Positions 16,477 through 24,632 of a DNA stretch of 25,797 nt are shown here, piece after piece (positions within the stretch are counted from its first letter, which is position 1; each line of letters opens with the position of its first letter). Where the stretch lies: assembly GCA_002396085.1 (NCBI GenBank), contig DGWI01000055.1:1-25797 (forward strand). The letters run 5' to 3'. Below the pieces are notes generated by a model. The model ran no database searches and was not told the DNA's origin. It worked only from the letters and a program-made list of their open reading frames with translations. This DNA comes from Porphyromonadaceae bacterium UBA4262 (GTDB taxonomy: Bacteria; Bacteroidota; Bacteroidia; Bacteroidales; Muribaculaceae). Both the position numbers and the translations under genes were made by a program.

Positions 16477-16502
16477 ATGAGGCTGACGCAATTCAGCCTC
16501 AT
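16477..16502 (+). other. Intercistronic hairpin between imelysin and DHOR genes
   Basis: Arms ATGAGGCTGA (16477-16486) and TCAGCCTCAT (16493-16502) pair perfectly around a 6-nt loop. CCC (16472-16474) and GGGG (from 16503) could lengthen the stem past a small bulge. A short T-run (CGTTTT) follows, so it may partly terminate or protect the upstream message. Confidence 0.55.
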
Positions 16503-16529
16503 GGGGTAATCGTTTTAAAGCAAAAAAAC

Positions 16530-18131
16530 ATGAACAAACTTATTATTTCATCGCTCGTTGTAATGTCGGCATGGGGGTTGACAGCCTGCAACGATAATAA
16601 TAATTCCAACCCTGAACCAGATGCTGAAATGCCTGCCGATTACTATGCCGGCGGAAAACTGGGAACAACATTCAACAATACAGCATCGGCCTACGAACAG
16701 TTCACGGCAGCAATCGAGAATCAAGGACTTGTCGCCTCGTTCAAACGTGGTGAGCGCATCTTTGAGAGTCCATTTGACATCGATGCCCAAGCCGAGACTC
16801 CCATGCGTGGTCTTGGCCCCCTGTGGATCAGAGAAAGTTGCATTGCTTGCCACCCAGGTTATGGCCATGGTGCACGACAAAACAATTATAATTCCAATAC
16901 CATCGGTAACGGCTATCTCCTGGTGCTCACCGACGAGAATGACACCTATCTGTCATCACTCACCGGCATGCCTCAGACTGGTGCCTCTGCACCATTTAAG
17001 GCACCTATCGATGAACGCAAGATTCAAATCAAATGGTTGCCATATACTGATGAATGGAACAACACATTCCCTGATGGCGAACAATATTCACTCATTTATC
17101 CCGAAGTCACTATTCCTCAAGATGCCTTCTATGTGCCCCTGCAAGTGGGAGGTGTTGACATCGACTACTCACAGTTGCGTGTACGCCTTGAGAACACCAT
17201 TGGCATCTACGGCACTGGCCTGCTTGATGCCATCACCGACGAGGACATTCGAGCACAGTATCGGGCAGAGGAGGCCGCTGGCATATCTCTGAATCCAAGC
17301 ATCTGGGCCAATGGTGACTTTGTGAGTTACTACACCAACAACCTGCAGGGTGATGGCACCAAGTATGTGCGTCGTTACACTTATGCTCTGTCTCGTGGCT
17401 CAATCCAGGATGGTCCCGGAGCCAATGCCATCTGGAACATCACCAATGTCACCCGCAGCGATCGACGCTATCACTACATGACTGCCGCCTATGCCAAAGT
17501 TGCCTCAAAAGATCCTGATGTCCAAGCTCAATTCTACAACTACTACCCCGCTATGAACAAGACGGGCAATGTCGAGACCGATATCTACAACTATCTGATG
17601 AGCAACGAACTGTCGCCCGAAATGACCGACCAGGAATATATCGACTTGATGGCATGGCATCGTGGTCTGGCAGTTCCGGCAGCCCGAGATGTCCGCAGCG
17701 AGGAATTCCAGCGCGGCAAGCAACTGTTCACCGAAATGGGCTGTGCCTATTGTCACCGTCCATCATGGGCTACCGGAAACGACGAGATTCGTGACCCCAA
17801 CAACTTCTTTGTAGGGCAACGTGCCGAGATGCTTCCCCGATATCCCCACCAGACTATCTGGCCATACACCGACATGATCCAGCATCGCTTGATGATGAAA
17901 AACGACATTCGCACCGGTTGGTGCCGTACAACCCCCTTGTGGGGTCGTGGCTTGAGTGCCAAGTGCACCGGTGCCGACGATCGCCTGCACGACTGTCGCG
18001 CTCGCACCGTTATCGAGGCCATCATGTGGCATGGTTCAGCGCAAAGTGATGCTCGACAGAGTGTTGAGAAATTCAGGAAACTCAGCAAGAGTGATCGTAA
18101 TGCAGTAGTCAAGTTCATCGAGTCGATCTAA
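16530..18131 (+). CDS. Di-heme oxidoreductase-like c-type cytochrome lipoprotein (DHOR/DUF1111)
   Basis: 533 aa. The lipoprotein signal ends at C20 (GLTAC), followed by Asn/Asp/Glu-rich residues (NDNNNSNPEPD), consistent with surface or periplasmic anchoring. There are two CxxCH heme sites: CIACH (104-108) and CAYCH (405-409). Family motifs are MRGLGPLWI before the first heme, and RTTPLWGRG, LHDCRART and EAIMWHGSA near the C-terminus. This is the di-heme DHOR/DUF1111 group, distant relatives of MauG and cytochrome c peroxidases, which in other phyla is also found beside imelysins. It is followed after 3 nt by the cytochrome c synthase gene, which could attach its hemes. Its substrate is unknown. 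Confidence 0.9.
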   Translation: MNKLIISSLVVMSAWGLTACNDNNNSNPEPDAEMPADYYAGGKLGTTFNNTASAYEQFTAAIENQGLVASFKRGERIFESPFDIDAQAETPMRGLGPLWIRESCIACHPGYGHGARQNNYNSNTIGNGYLLVLTDENDTYLSSLTGMPQTGASAPFKAPIDERKIQIKWLPYTDEWNNTFPDGEQYSLIYPEVTIPQDAFYVPLQVGGVDIDYSQLRVRLENTIGIYGTGLLDAITDEDIRAQYRAEEAAGISLNPSIWANGDFVSYYTNNLQGDGTKYVRRYTYALSRGSIQDGPGANAIWNITNVTRSDRRYHYMTAAYAKVASKDPDVQAQFYNYYPAMNKTGNVETDIYNYLMSNELSPEMTDQEYIDLMAWHRGLAVPAARDVRSEEFQRGKQLFTEMGCAYCHRPSWATGNDEIRDPNNFFVGQRAEMLPRYPHQTIWPYTDMIQHRLMMKNDIRTGWCRTTPLWGRGLSAKCTGADDRLHDCRARTVIEAIMWHGSAQSDARQSVEKFRKLSKSDRNAVVKFIESI

Positions 18132-18134
18132 TCA

Positions 18135-20342
18135 ATGAAGAAGGTTGCATTCACACTGCTCCTCGCGATGGTGGTTGTCCTGGCGACAGCCACCATTGTC
18201 GAGCGGTTCTATGGCACAGCCACGGCACAGAGTACAATTTATCACTCAGTGCCATTTGCCCTCTTGTGGCTGGGCATCGCAGTGACGGCATTTGCCCACA
18301 TCATGCGTGTTAAACTCTACCGCCGACTGCCGTCATTTGCTGTGCATGTGGCACTCTTGCTCATACTGGCAGGGGCTGCCACAACATGGCTCACAGGGTA
18401 TAGCGGGAAAATGCGGCTGAGCCGTGATGAGTGCAAGACAACATTGACCGATGACAAGGGCGTGACACACCAACTGCCTTTCTCAGTCACATTACTGGAT
18501 TATCAAATAGAATACTATGATGGCACCCACTCTCCTGCCGACTTTGTGAGCAAGATAAGAATCTCAAGCCCCACTGATGAAGATATTAATGCCATTGTCA
18601 GGATGAACCAGATAGCATCACAACAAGGGTATAGGTTCTATCAGATGGGGTTTGATACCGAGAACGATGCCACTGTCTTGCAGGTGACTCACGACCCGTG
18701 GGGCATTGCCATCACCTACAGCGGTTACCTGCTCTTGGCCATCTCGCTCATAGCCGTGCTGTGGTGGCGACGAGGGCACTTCAGAGCATTACTGAAGCAA
18801 CTATCCATGCAGTCATCGTGCCTAATAGCAATCATGATGCTATGCTGTGTACCAGCACAAGCAGAAACCACTGCACCTGAAACAGTAACATCGGAAGTTG
18901 CCGAGCGATTTGGCAACCTGTTTGTTCTGTACAATGGTCGTATAGCCCCTGTGCAGACCCTGGCTCGCGACTTCACCATCAAACTCTACGGCAAGCCCAC
19001 TTATCGTGGCTTCACGGCCGAACAAGTGCTGGCGGGATGGATTTTTTACTTTGACCAATGGCGCACACAGCCCATGATCAAGGTCAAGAGCGGTCACGCC
19101 CGTGAACTGCTGGGCATTCAAGGACGCTATGCGTCGATGGATGACTATCGGGCAGCGGACAACAGTTACCGGCTGGATCATGTGCTTGCACTCATCAACA
19201 GTGGTGCAAGTGTGGATGATGCACGAGGCATCAACGAGGCCCACGAGAAATATGAGTTAACCTTCATGGCGGCGACAGGGCAGTTGCTTAAACTCTTTCC
19301 TGTCAGGCAAGGTGCTGAGATAAGTTGGTTCACTCCTGGCTCACGCGACCTGCCCGAGAACCTGCCTGAAGACCAGTGGGTGTTTCTGCGCCGCGGCATG
19401 GACTACCTGACCGAAATGGTCATCACTCATGATCAAGAGGGTGCATGCCACTTCCTGGAGAAATTGCGTGAATACCAAGTCAAGGAGTGTGGCACCGCGC
19501 TGCCCAGTGACACACAGTTCAAAGCCGAGAAATTATATAACCAGATCAACTCAAGCAGGTGGTTGGCTATGATGCTAGTTACCTTGGGCATAGTCCTAAT
19601 TGTAGTCAGTGTACGCAACACGGCCAAAGTCAGGAAACTTCCACAATGGGTTAGAATAGTGGGCATCTGTGCCCTGACGGTGACTGCCACCTATCTGGTC
19701 ACCTGTGTCGCACTGCGGTGGATTGTGAGCGGTCATGTGCCTTTGAGCAATGGCTTCGAGACGATGCAGACGATGTCGCTCGCCAGCGCATTGTTGACGT
19801 TATGGCTACACAGCCGACATAGCAACACATTGGGGCCAGGCGTATTAGTGACAGGCCTCACACTGATGGTAAGCATGCTGGGTGAGAGCAATCCTGCCAT
19901 CACTCCACTCATGCCAGTGCTGCACTCGCCCTGGCTCAGCATTCATGTCGCTACCATCATGATTGCCTACTCGCTGCTGGCATTGATGGCTCTCAATAGC
20001 ATCATGGCACTACTGTCGCGACATCAGCCATCGGTGCTGCAACGGCTGCACGTGCTCAACATGGTAATGCTCTATCCTGCTGTTGCATTACTTGCCATAG
20101 GCATCTTTATTGGTGCTGTATGGGCCAACGTGTCGTGGGGAACCTACTGGAGTTGGGATCCAAAGGAGGTCTGGGCATTGATCACGTTAATTGTCTATGC
20201 TCTCCCGATTCACTCCCAATCCATCAAACGATTCACATCGCCCGTCTTCACTCATGCTTATATCGCTTTAGCGTTCCTGAGCGTACTGATTACCTACTTT
20301 GGAGTCAATTATTTTCTGGGTGGAATGCACAGTTACGCCTAG
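18135..20342 (+). CDS. ccsBA: Fused System II cytochrome c synthase (ResB-CcsA, CcsBA)
   Basis: 735 aa. The N-terminal third is ResB-like: membrane helices near 6-22, 38-55 and 68-85 (SFAVHVALLLILAG), a periplasmic stretch, then a helix near 195-212. A second periplasmic section (about 245-470) follows, and the C-terminal CcsA part has about eight helices. The heme-binding WWD motif is WGTYWSWDPKEVW (668-680), HSPWLSIHV supplies a conserved His, and the end is YFGVNYFLGGMHSYA. The enzyme exports heme and ligates it to CxxCH cysteines on the outer face of the inner membrane. It begins 3 nt after DHOR, the only CxxCH protein gene in the window, suggesting a dedicated pair. Confidence 0.93.
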   Translation: MKKVAFTLLLAMVVVLATATIVERFYGTATAQSTIYHSVPFALLWLGIAVTAFAHIMRVKLYRRLPSFAVHVALLLILAGAATTWLTGYSGKMRLSRDECKTTLTDDKGVTHQLPFSVTLLDYQIEYYDGTHSPADFVSKIRISSPTDEDINAIVRMNQIASQQGYRFYQMGFDTENDATVLQVTHDPWGIAITYSGYLLLAISLIAVLWWRRGHFRALLKQLSMQSSCLIAIMMLCCVPAQAETTAPETVTSEVAERFGNLFVLYNGRIAPVQTLARDFTIKLYGKPTYRGFTAEQVLAGWIFYFDQWRTQPMIKVKSGHARELLGIQGRYASMDDYRAADNSYRLDHVLALINSGASVDDARGINEAHEKYELTFMAATGQLLKLFPVRQGAEISWFTPGSRDLPENLPEDQWVFLRRGMDYLTEMVITHDQEGACHFLEKLREYQVKECGTALPSDTQFKAEKLYNQINSSRWLAMMLVTLGIVLIVVSVRNTAKVRKLPQWVRIVGICALTVTATYLVTCVALRWIVSGHVPLSNGFETMQTMSLASALLTLWLHSRHSNTLGPGVLVTGLTLMVSMLGESNPAITPLMPVLHSPWLSIHVATIMIAYSLLALMALNSIMALLSRHQPSVLQRLHVLNMVMLYPAVALLAIGIFIGAVWANVSWGTYWSWDPKEVWALITLIVYALPIHSQSIKRFTSPVFTHAYIALAFLSVLITYFGVNYFLGGMHSYA

Positions 20343-20380
20343 CCACTCACTCTTAATGGGGAGTACGCACGCATTAAATA

Positions 20381-20393
20381 CCCACTTCGTGGG
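20381..20393. other. Small hairpin after ccsBA
   Basis: CCCAC-TTC-GTGGG between the ccsBA stop (20342) and the LuxR-type gene. It has no T-run and is only weak evidence of a 3' end. Confidence 0.3.
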
Positions 20394-20417
20394 ATTCCAA
20401 TAGTGACAAGAATCGAT

Positions 20418-20425
20418 TAATTTTG
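20418..20425 (+). promoter_or_regulatory. -7 element for the LuxR-type gene
   Basis: TAATTTTG, an exact TAnnTTTG match. It ends only 11 nt before the ATG at 20437, implying a leader of fewer than 10 nt. No -33 TTTG at the right spacing. Confidence 0.5.
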
Positions 20426-20436
20426 CACCTGAATAT

Positions 20437-21063
20437 ATGAGCAACCCAGATGACATATTGCACATCGTTGTCGCCGACACGTCAGACATCGTGCGACAGG
20501 GAACTGCTGCCATACTTGCATCCTTAACTGGCTTGCGAGTCACCATTCATGAGGCCTCATCGCCCCGGCAACTGAGTGACATGCTGGCTAGCAACATCAT
20601 CGAGATTGTCATTGTCGCTCCGCAACTGGGTGATGCCACTAACTGGAGGAAGGAATGGCCTGCCACTCGCTTTGTGGCACTCATCAGTTCGGCCGTCGAC
20701 AGTCAGACCATCAGTCAGTATGATGACCACTTCTCGATTACAGACAATGCCACTGTCATCGGCGCAAAAATTAGCACTTTGCAACACATGAGCACAAACC
20801 CAACGCCAGAAGTTGAGCCCCTCAGCCAACGAGAGAAAGAGGTGGTAGTCTGTGCCGTTAAGGGCATGACCAACAGAGAGATATCCACACATCTAGGTCT
20901 ATCCATCCACACCATTGTCACCCACCGTCGCAACATCAACTTCAAGTTAAAGGTGCATAACACAACTTCACTAATGATTGCAGCACTCAAACAGGGCATC
21001 GTCACGCTGAACGACCTTCCTGACTTGCCTGCACCATCTGGTTCCACTTGCGGTAGCCGATGA
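20437..21063 (+). CDS. LuxR-type DNA-binding protein with degenerate receiver domain
   Basis: 208 aa. Residues about 129-185 are a clear LuxR/NarL helix-turn-helix: LSQREKEVVVCAVKGMTNREI, HLGLSIHTIVTHRRNI and KLKVHNTTSLM. Residues 7-115 look like a shortened receiver domain. One acidic residue of the usual pair survives (VVADTSD), but the phosphoacceptor position is replaced (EIVIVAPQLG, where an Asp would normally stand near residue 60). It may act without phosphorylation or bind another signal. It lies downstream of ccsBA but has its own -7 element. The final 62 bp (about 20 codons) overlap the convergent pnuT gene. Regulation of the neighbouring redox cluster is inference. Confidence 0.85.
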   Translation: MSNPDDILHIVVADTSDIVRQGTAAILASLTGLRVTIHEASSPRQLSDMLASNIIEIVIVAPQLGDATNWRKEWPATRFVALISSAVDSQTISQYDDHFSITDNATVIGAKISTLQHMSTNPTPEVEPLSQREKEVVVCAVKGMTNREISTHLGLSIHTIVTHRRNINFKLKVHNTTSLMIAALKQGIVTLNDLPDLPAPSGSTCGSR

Positions 21064-21604
21064 TGGCCATGATGGTATAGAAACCGTAGAGCGCACCGTG
21101 GAATGGGATGCCCTTGTAGATGTATAGGCCTGTACACACGAGGTCGACGGCGAACCACAAGAGCCATTGCTCAACATACTTGTGCGCCAGTGCCCACATG
21201 GCCACAATGCTCACCGCCGTGGTAAAACTGTCCAGGACGGGCACCGTGCTGTCGGTGAAACTTGACAGGAACCAATAGATGATGCCCCAGAAGATGGCAA
21301 TCGCACCCAAGATGCCCGACAGCGTCGCCCAAGAGGCATGACGGATGCCCTGAGAGGAATCTGACTCATGCGATGCCTTTTTGCCCTTGCTGCGCCACAC
21401 CAGATAGCCATAGATGGCAGCCAGCACATAGTAGGACTCCATGCCGAAGTCGGCATACAACCCTTTGTGGAAATAAAGCCAGGCATTGACAATGGGCATG
21501 ATGACACCGAAGAGCCACAACCAAATGCTGGCACGATACTCAAGCCACAAATAGATGAGCCCGATAATCGTGCCAACAATGTCGATAAACAATGTCCAGT
21601 CCAT
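21002..21604 (-). CDS. pnuT: PnuT thiamine transporter (PnuC family)
   Basis: 200 aa with about seven membrane helices. PnuC-family features are GTIIGLIYLWLEYRASIWLW near the start, SYYVLAAIYGYLVWRSKG, ALAHKYVEQWLLWFAVDLV and the C-terminal GYRKWNQ. PnuC proteins carry nicotinamide riboside. Members placed under a TPP riboswitch beside a TonB receptor, as here, carry thiamine (PnuT) by facilitated diffusion across the inner membrane. Its ATG shares one base with the receptor stop (TGATG, 21606-21602), so the two are translationally coupled. The thiamine pyrophosphokinase gene that often follows in Bacteroides is absent here. The 3' end overlaps a convergent gene. Confidence 0.88.
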   Translation of the reverse strand: MDWTLFIDIVGTIIGLIYLWLEYRASIWLWLFGVIMPIVNAWLYFHKGLYADFGMESYYVLAAIYGYLVWRSKGKKASHESDSSQGIRHASWATLSGILGAIAIFWGIIYWFLSSFTDSTVPVLDSFTTAVSIVAMWALAHKYVEQWLLWFAVDLVCTGLYIYKGIPFHGALYGFYTIMAIIGYRKWNQMVQASQEGRSA

Positions 21605-23868
21605 CAGAACTTGAAGGTGAGATGAACGAGCAGATTGGTTCCAGCCATGGGATAGAACATGGGCGAACTAACCAGTGTGTAACTGTCACCGTTGTAGACA
21701 GCAGCCGTCTGCGAATAGCCGTTGGTCTCATACTTCTCGCCAAAGAGGTTGTAGATGCTCACACCGGCAGTGATGGCCTTGATGTGCGGCAAGGCAAAGG
21801 TATAGGAAGCCTCCAGGTTGTTGACAAAGTAGGGGTCCAGCGAATCTTCCTTGTTCTCGAAGTTGTCAAGATATTGACGGCTCACAAACTGTGACACAAA
21901 CGAGGCATTGAAGCCCTTGTAGTTGAACGAAATGATGCTATTGCCAATGAATGACGGCGAGAAAGCAATGGTTGTGTTGCCCTTCTCGATGGCTGTCTGT
22001 GACCACAAGTCATTCCAGTCGGAATCATAGTTGCTCACATAGCCCACATAGTCCTTGATGCGGTTGCGGCTCAGCGTGCCGTTGACGTCCCAGCGCAGCC
22101 AGTTGGTAATCTTGACTCCGGCAGTCAACTCGATGCCCGCGCGGTAACTGTCGGGCACGTTCTCGGCCATGAGTTCACCGATCTCGTTGAGTTTGCCATT
22201 GAGCACCAGTTGATCCTTGTACTTCATGTAATAGAGGTTGATGCCGGCTGTCCAACGTCCACTAGAATAGGCGTAACCCAACTCCCAGTCCAGGAGTCGC
22301 TCGGCCTTGGGGTGAACGGTGAGCGGGCCATCGTTATAGTTGTTGCGCGTAGGCTCCTTGTGTGCCACGCCAAACGATGCGTATGTGCGGTGATTGGCAT
22401 TGATCTGCCAGTTCAGACCCGCCTTGGGATTAAAGAAGTCAAATGTCTCGTCGACATCGAGCGTCTGCATGTGCTCGGGCGATGCAGTCCAGTCCCACTT
22501 GTCATTCACACCTTCGATTGTGTAACCGATGTGACGATACTGCAAGTCGGCGTATGCACTGAGTCCGCGCCAGATCGTGTAGTTACCCTTGGCATAGATG
22601 TTGAAGTCGTTCTTCTCGGCACGGTTGCGGTAGTACTCGTGGTTGGGATCCAGCGGCCCGCTATAGTTCTCGACCCAGATGACATTGCCCGAGTGATCGT
22701 TGACATAACGGTTGAAGCCCCCACCCAAGGTAGCATGCAGGCGGTCGGCGCCATAGCGCAATGAGAACACACCACCGCCAAAGCCGCTGTCGAGCACCTT
22801 CTTGCGCACCAGGCTCGATTTCTTGACCGTGGTGACCACATACTCATCGTGTTGGTCATCAAAGGTCACAACATCGTATGGCTCCAGACCATACTCCCGC
22901 AGCGTGCGGGCATTCTTGTACTCCTGATAGTAACCATAGCCATCGGTGTAATGCAGTCCCAGATTCCAGGTCCATTGCGGAGTGATGCGCTGTTCCCAGA
23001 TGAGTTGGTAATTATACTGCTTGTAGATGTCTTTTTGATCCTTGTAGAAGCCAATCACCTTGCCATCGCGCTTGATCTCGCCATTGGGATTGTAGGTGCG
23101 GTCGGTCTCGAGCATGTCGCGGCTGATGCCGTCCCATGCGTGATAGGTGTCTTCCATGCCACCAAAGGTGATGAACCGCACGCTGGCGTTGTTGCTGAAA
23201 TAGCCTGCTTGTGCATAGTAACTCTTGAGTGCCGAGGTGGCACGGTCGCGATAGCCATCGCTGCCGATGTTGCTCAGTCGAGCCTCAATTGCCCAGTGAC
23301 CTCCCAGCAATCCGCTACCCACCTTGACTGTCTCCTTGTGTGTGTTGAACGAGCCAAACGAGCCTGACACCTCGGCAAACGGTGTGGCCGAAAACCGCTG
23401 GGTGCGCATGTTGATGCTTGCACCGAAAGCACCCGCACCGTTGGTCGACGTACCCACACCGCGCTGCACCTGGATGTCGGCCAGCGACGATGCCAGGTCG
23501 GGCGTGTTGACCCAGAAGATGGAGTGACTCTCGGCATCGTTCATGGGGATGTCGTTGCTGGTGATATTGATACGAGTGGCATCAGTGCCACGCACACGGA
23601 TGCTCGTGTATCCCACACCGGCACCGGCATCACTAGTGGTGATCACACCGGGCGTGGTCGAGAGCAGGAACGGCATGTCCAAGCCATGGTTAGTGGCTTC
23701 AATTTGTTTTTTACTGATGTTGGTATAAGCAACAGGAGTGTTGCTTGTCGCACGGGTGGCTAGCACCTCCACTTGCTTCAAGGCAAGCGTGTCGGCAGTG
23801 CTGGTCTGCGCCATCACCGCCAGGCCTGTTCCCACTAGGGCTACGGCCGTCATGATTGTCTTTTTCAT
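21604..23868 (-). CDS. TonB-dependent outer-membrane receptor for thiamine
   Basis: 754 aa with a signal peptide (MKKTIMTAVALVGTGLAVMAQ). A TonB-box-like segment (KQVEVLATRAT, about 31-41) is followed by the plug domain (TTPGVITTSDAGAGVGYTSIRVRGTD, NDIPMNDAESHSIFWVN, IQVQRGVGTSTNGAGAFG) and a 22-strand-type barrel, ending with FYPMAGTNLLVHLTFKF, whose terminal Phe suits BAM recognition. It imports its ligand across the outer membrane using TonB energy. Thiamine, or a thiamine precursor or phosphate, is assigned from the TPP riboswitch directly upstream (23891-23963) and pnuT downstream, not from ligand residues. Confidence 0.92.
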   Translation of the reverse strand: MKKTIMTAVALVGTGLAVMAQTSTADTLALKQVEVLATRATSNTPVAYTNISKKQIEATNHGLDMPFLLSTTPGVITTSDAGAGVGYTSIRVRGTDATRINITSNDIPMNDAESHSIFWVNTPDLASSLADIQVQRGVGTSTNGAGAFGASINMRTQRFSATPFAEVSGSFGSFNTHKETVKVGSGLLGGHWAIEARLSNIGSDGYRDRATSALKSYYAQAGYFSNNASVRFITFGGMEDTYHAWDGISRDMLETDRTYNPNGEIKRDGKVIGFYKDQKDIYKQYNYQLIWEQRITPQWTWNLGLHYTDGYGYYQEYKNARTLREYGLEPYDVVTFDDQHDEYVVTTVKKSSLVRKKVLDSGFGGGVFSLRYGADRLHATLGGGFNRYVNDHSGNVIWVENYSGPLDPNHEYYRNRAEKNDFNIYAKGNYTIWRGLSAYADLQYRHIGYTIEGVNDKWDWTASPEHMQTLDVDETFDFFNPKAGLNWQINANHRTYASFGVAHKEPTRNNYNDGPLTVHPKAERLLDWELGYAYSSGRWTAGINLYYMKYKDQLVLNGKLNEIGELMAENVPDSYRAGIELTAGVKITNWLRWDVNGTLSRNRIKDYVGYVSNYDSDWNDLWSQTAIEKGNTTIAFSPSFIGNSIISFNYKGFNASFVSQFVSRQYLDNFENKEDSLDPYFVNNLEASYTFALPHIKAITAGVSIYNLFGEKYETNGYSQTAAVYNGDSYTLVSSPMFYPMAGTNLLVHLTFKF

Positions 23869-23890
23869 CTTTAAATTAATAAGTTTAGTT

Positions 23891-23963
23891 CTCTACGCCG
23901 GCATTAACCGGATCAGATTCCATGGGTATGTTCTCAGCCATACATGTATGGTATGGCACCCCC
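23891..23963 (-). ncRNA. TPP riboswitch (THI element)
   Basis: On minus the conserved parts appear in order: GGGGGTGCC, a P3-type hairpin (CCATACATGTATGG), the core GGCTGAGA, ACCC, then CTGATCCGG, TTAATGCCGG and CGTAG. Outer bases AGTTT and AAACT can close P1. One consensus position differs (AATCTGATC where AACCTGATC is usual). It starts about 20 nt after the -7 element and ends 22 nt before the receptor ATG, so TPP binding would most likely block translation or transcription of the receptor-pnuT operon. Confidence 0.93.
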
Positions 23964-23982
23964 AAACTCATTGAATCGGCTG

Positions 23983-23990
23983 CAAAGGTA
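23983..23990 (-). promoter_or_regulatory. -7 element of the thiamine uptake operon
   Basis: The minus strand reads TACCTTTG, exact to TAnnTTTG, just upstream of the TPP riboswitch. No TTTG at -33. The upstream region is a run of AT-rich direct repeats (AATTAAG-like, 23997-24030). Confidence 0.65.
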
Positions 23991-24038
23991 CGAAGAAATT
24001 AAGAATTAAGAATTATGAATTAAGAATTTTCGCTTTTA

Positions 24039-24076
24039 AGTTTTCAGTTTTCAGCCACAACCGAAAACCGAAAACT
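24039..24076 (-). terminator. Hairpin after the unknown gene at 24083
   Basis: AGTTTTCAGTTTTC (24039-24052) and GAAAACCGAAAACT (24063-24076) form a 14-bp stem with one mismatch and a 10-nt loop, directly past the stop codon at 24083-24085. It has no clean T-run, so termination is plausible but not certain. Confidence 0.45.
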
Positions 24077-24082
24077 GACAAC

Positions 24083-24529
24083 CTACTGATAGTTGACTGC
24101 AGCGAGGGCTGTGGCCAGTTTGGTCTTGAAGTGGCGAACGGGCCGAACAATAGGGCCACGTGCTGTTGTGATCTCCAGTCGGTAAACATCCTTGTCGAGC
24201 ATACGCCCCAACTGGTCGCGCGTCACAGGATAATGGCATCGCACATAGTAGTTGGTGCGGTCGCGCCAGCGACGCAGCAGCACATCGCTCCGCCCTACCT
24301 CACGGTCGGTCGCAAGCGTGATGGTCGTGCGGTCGCGCAGCCGCAACAGCAACTCGCTCCCCACAGGCACCTGGATGAGTCCTTCATCATAGGTCATCAC
24401 TAGCCAGTAGGCAACAGTGTCGCCACTTGACTGCACTTCGAGCGCAAACATTGCTGCGTCAAAGTAGCGGTCATACACCACCTGCTCGGGCGACACCACA
24501 GCCCCAGCTCCCATCCAAATCAGCACCAT
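24083..24529 (-). CDS. Unknown protein, possibly with a shortened signal peptide
   Basis: 148 aa from the ATG at 24527-24529; I do not recognise a family. It begins with a short hydrophobic stretch (MVLIWMGAGAVVSPEQ) without the usual positive residues, which could be a signal peptide missing its first residues. The mature part mixes beta-type segments and many Arg residues (LLLRLRDRTTITLATDREVG, RRWRDRTNYYVRCHY, RLEITTARGPIVRPVRHFK). It is separated from the RAYT gene only by palindromic repeat copy B, whose edge lies about 10 nt before the start. The frame stays open through that repeat, so the original start may have been lost or moved. A poor -7-like CATTTTTG (24544-24537) sits at the repeat edge. 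Confidence 0.6.
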   Translation of the reverse strand: MVLIWMGAGAVVSPEQVVYDRYFDAAMFALEVQSSGDTVAYWLVMTYDEGLIQVPVGSELLLRLRDRTTITLATDREVGRSDVLLRRWRDRTNYYVRCHYPVTRDQLGRMLDKDVYRLEITTARGPIVRPVRHFKTKLATALAAVNYQ

Positions 24530-24539
24530 CCAGAGACAA

Positions 24540-24630
24540 AAATGGCGAATTGGGGACGGTTCTTTTTCCGCCACTTTTAACAATTTTGCTAACAAATGGC
24601 GAGAAAAGAACCGTCCCCAATCCGCCAATT
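24540..24630. repeat. Palindromic REP-like element, copy B (after the RAYT gene)
   Basis: Arms about 24543-24573 and 24597-24627 (left core TTGGGGACGGTTCTTTTTCC) pair almost perfectly around a ~23-nt loop holding GCTAACAAA. It has the same orientation as copy C and is opposite to copy A. Its right end abuts the RAYT stop codon (24633-24635). Confidence 0.9.
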
Positions 24631-24632
24631 TT

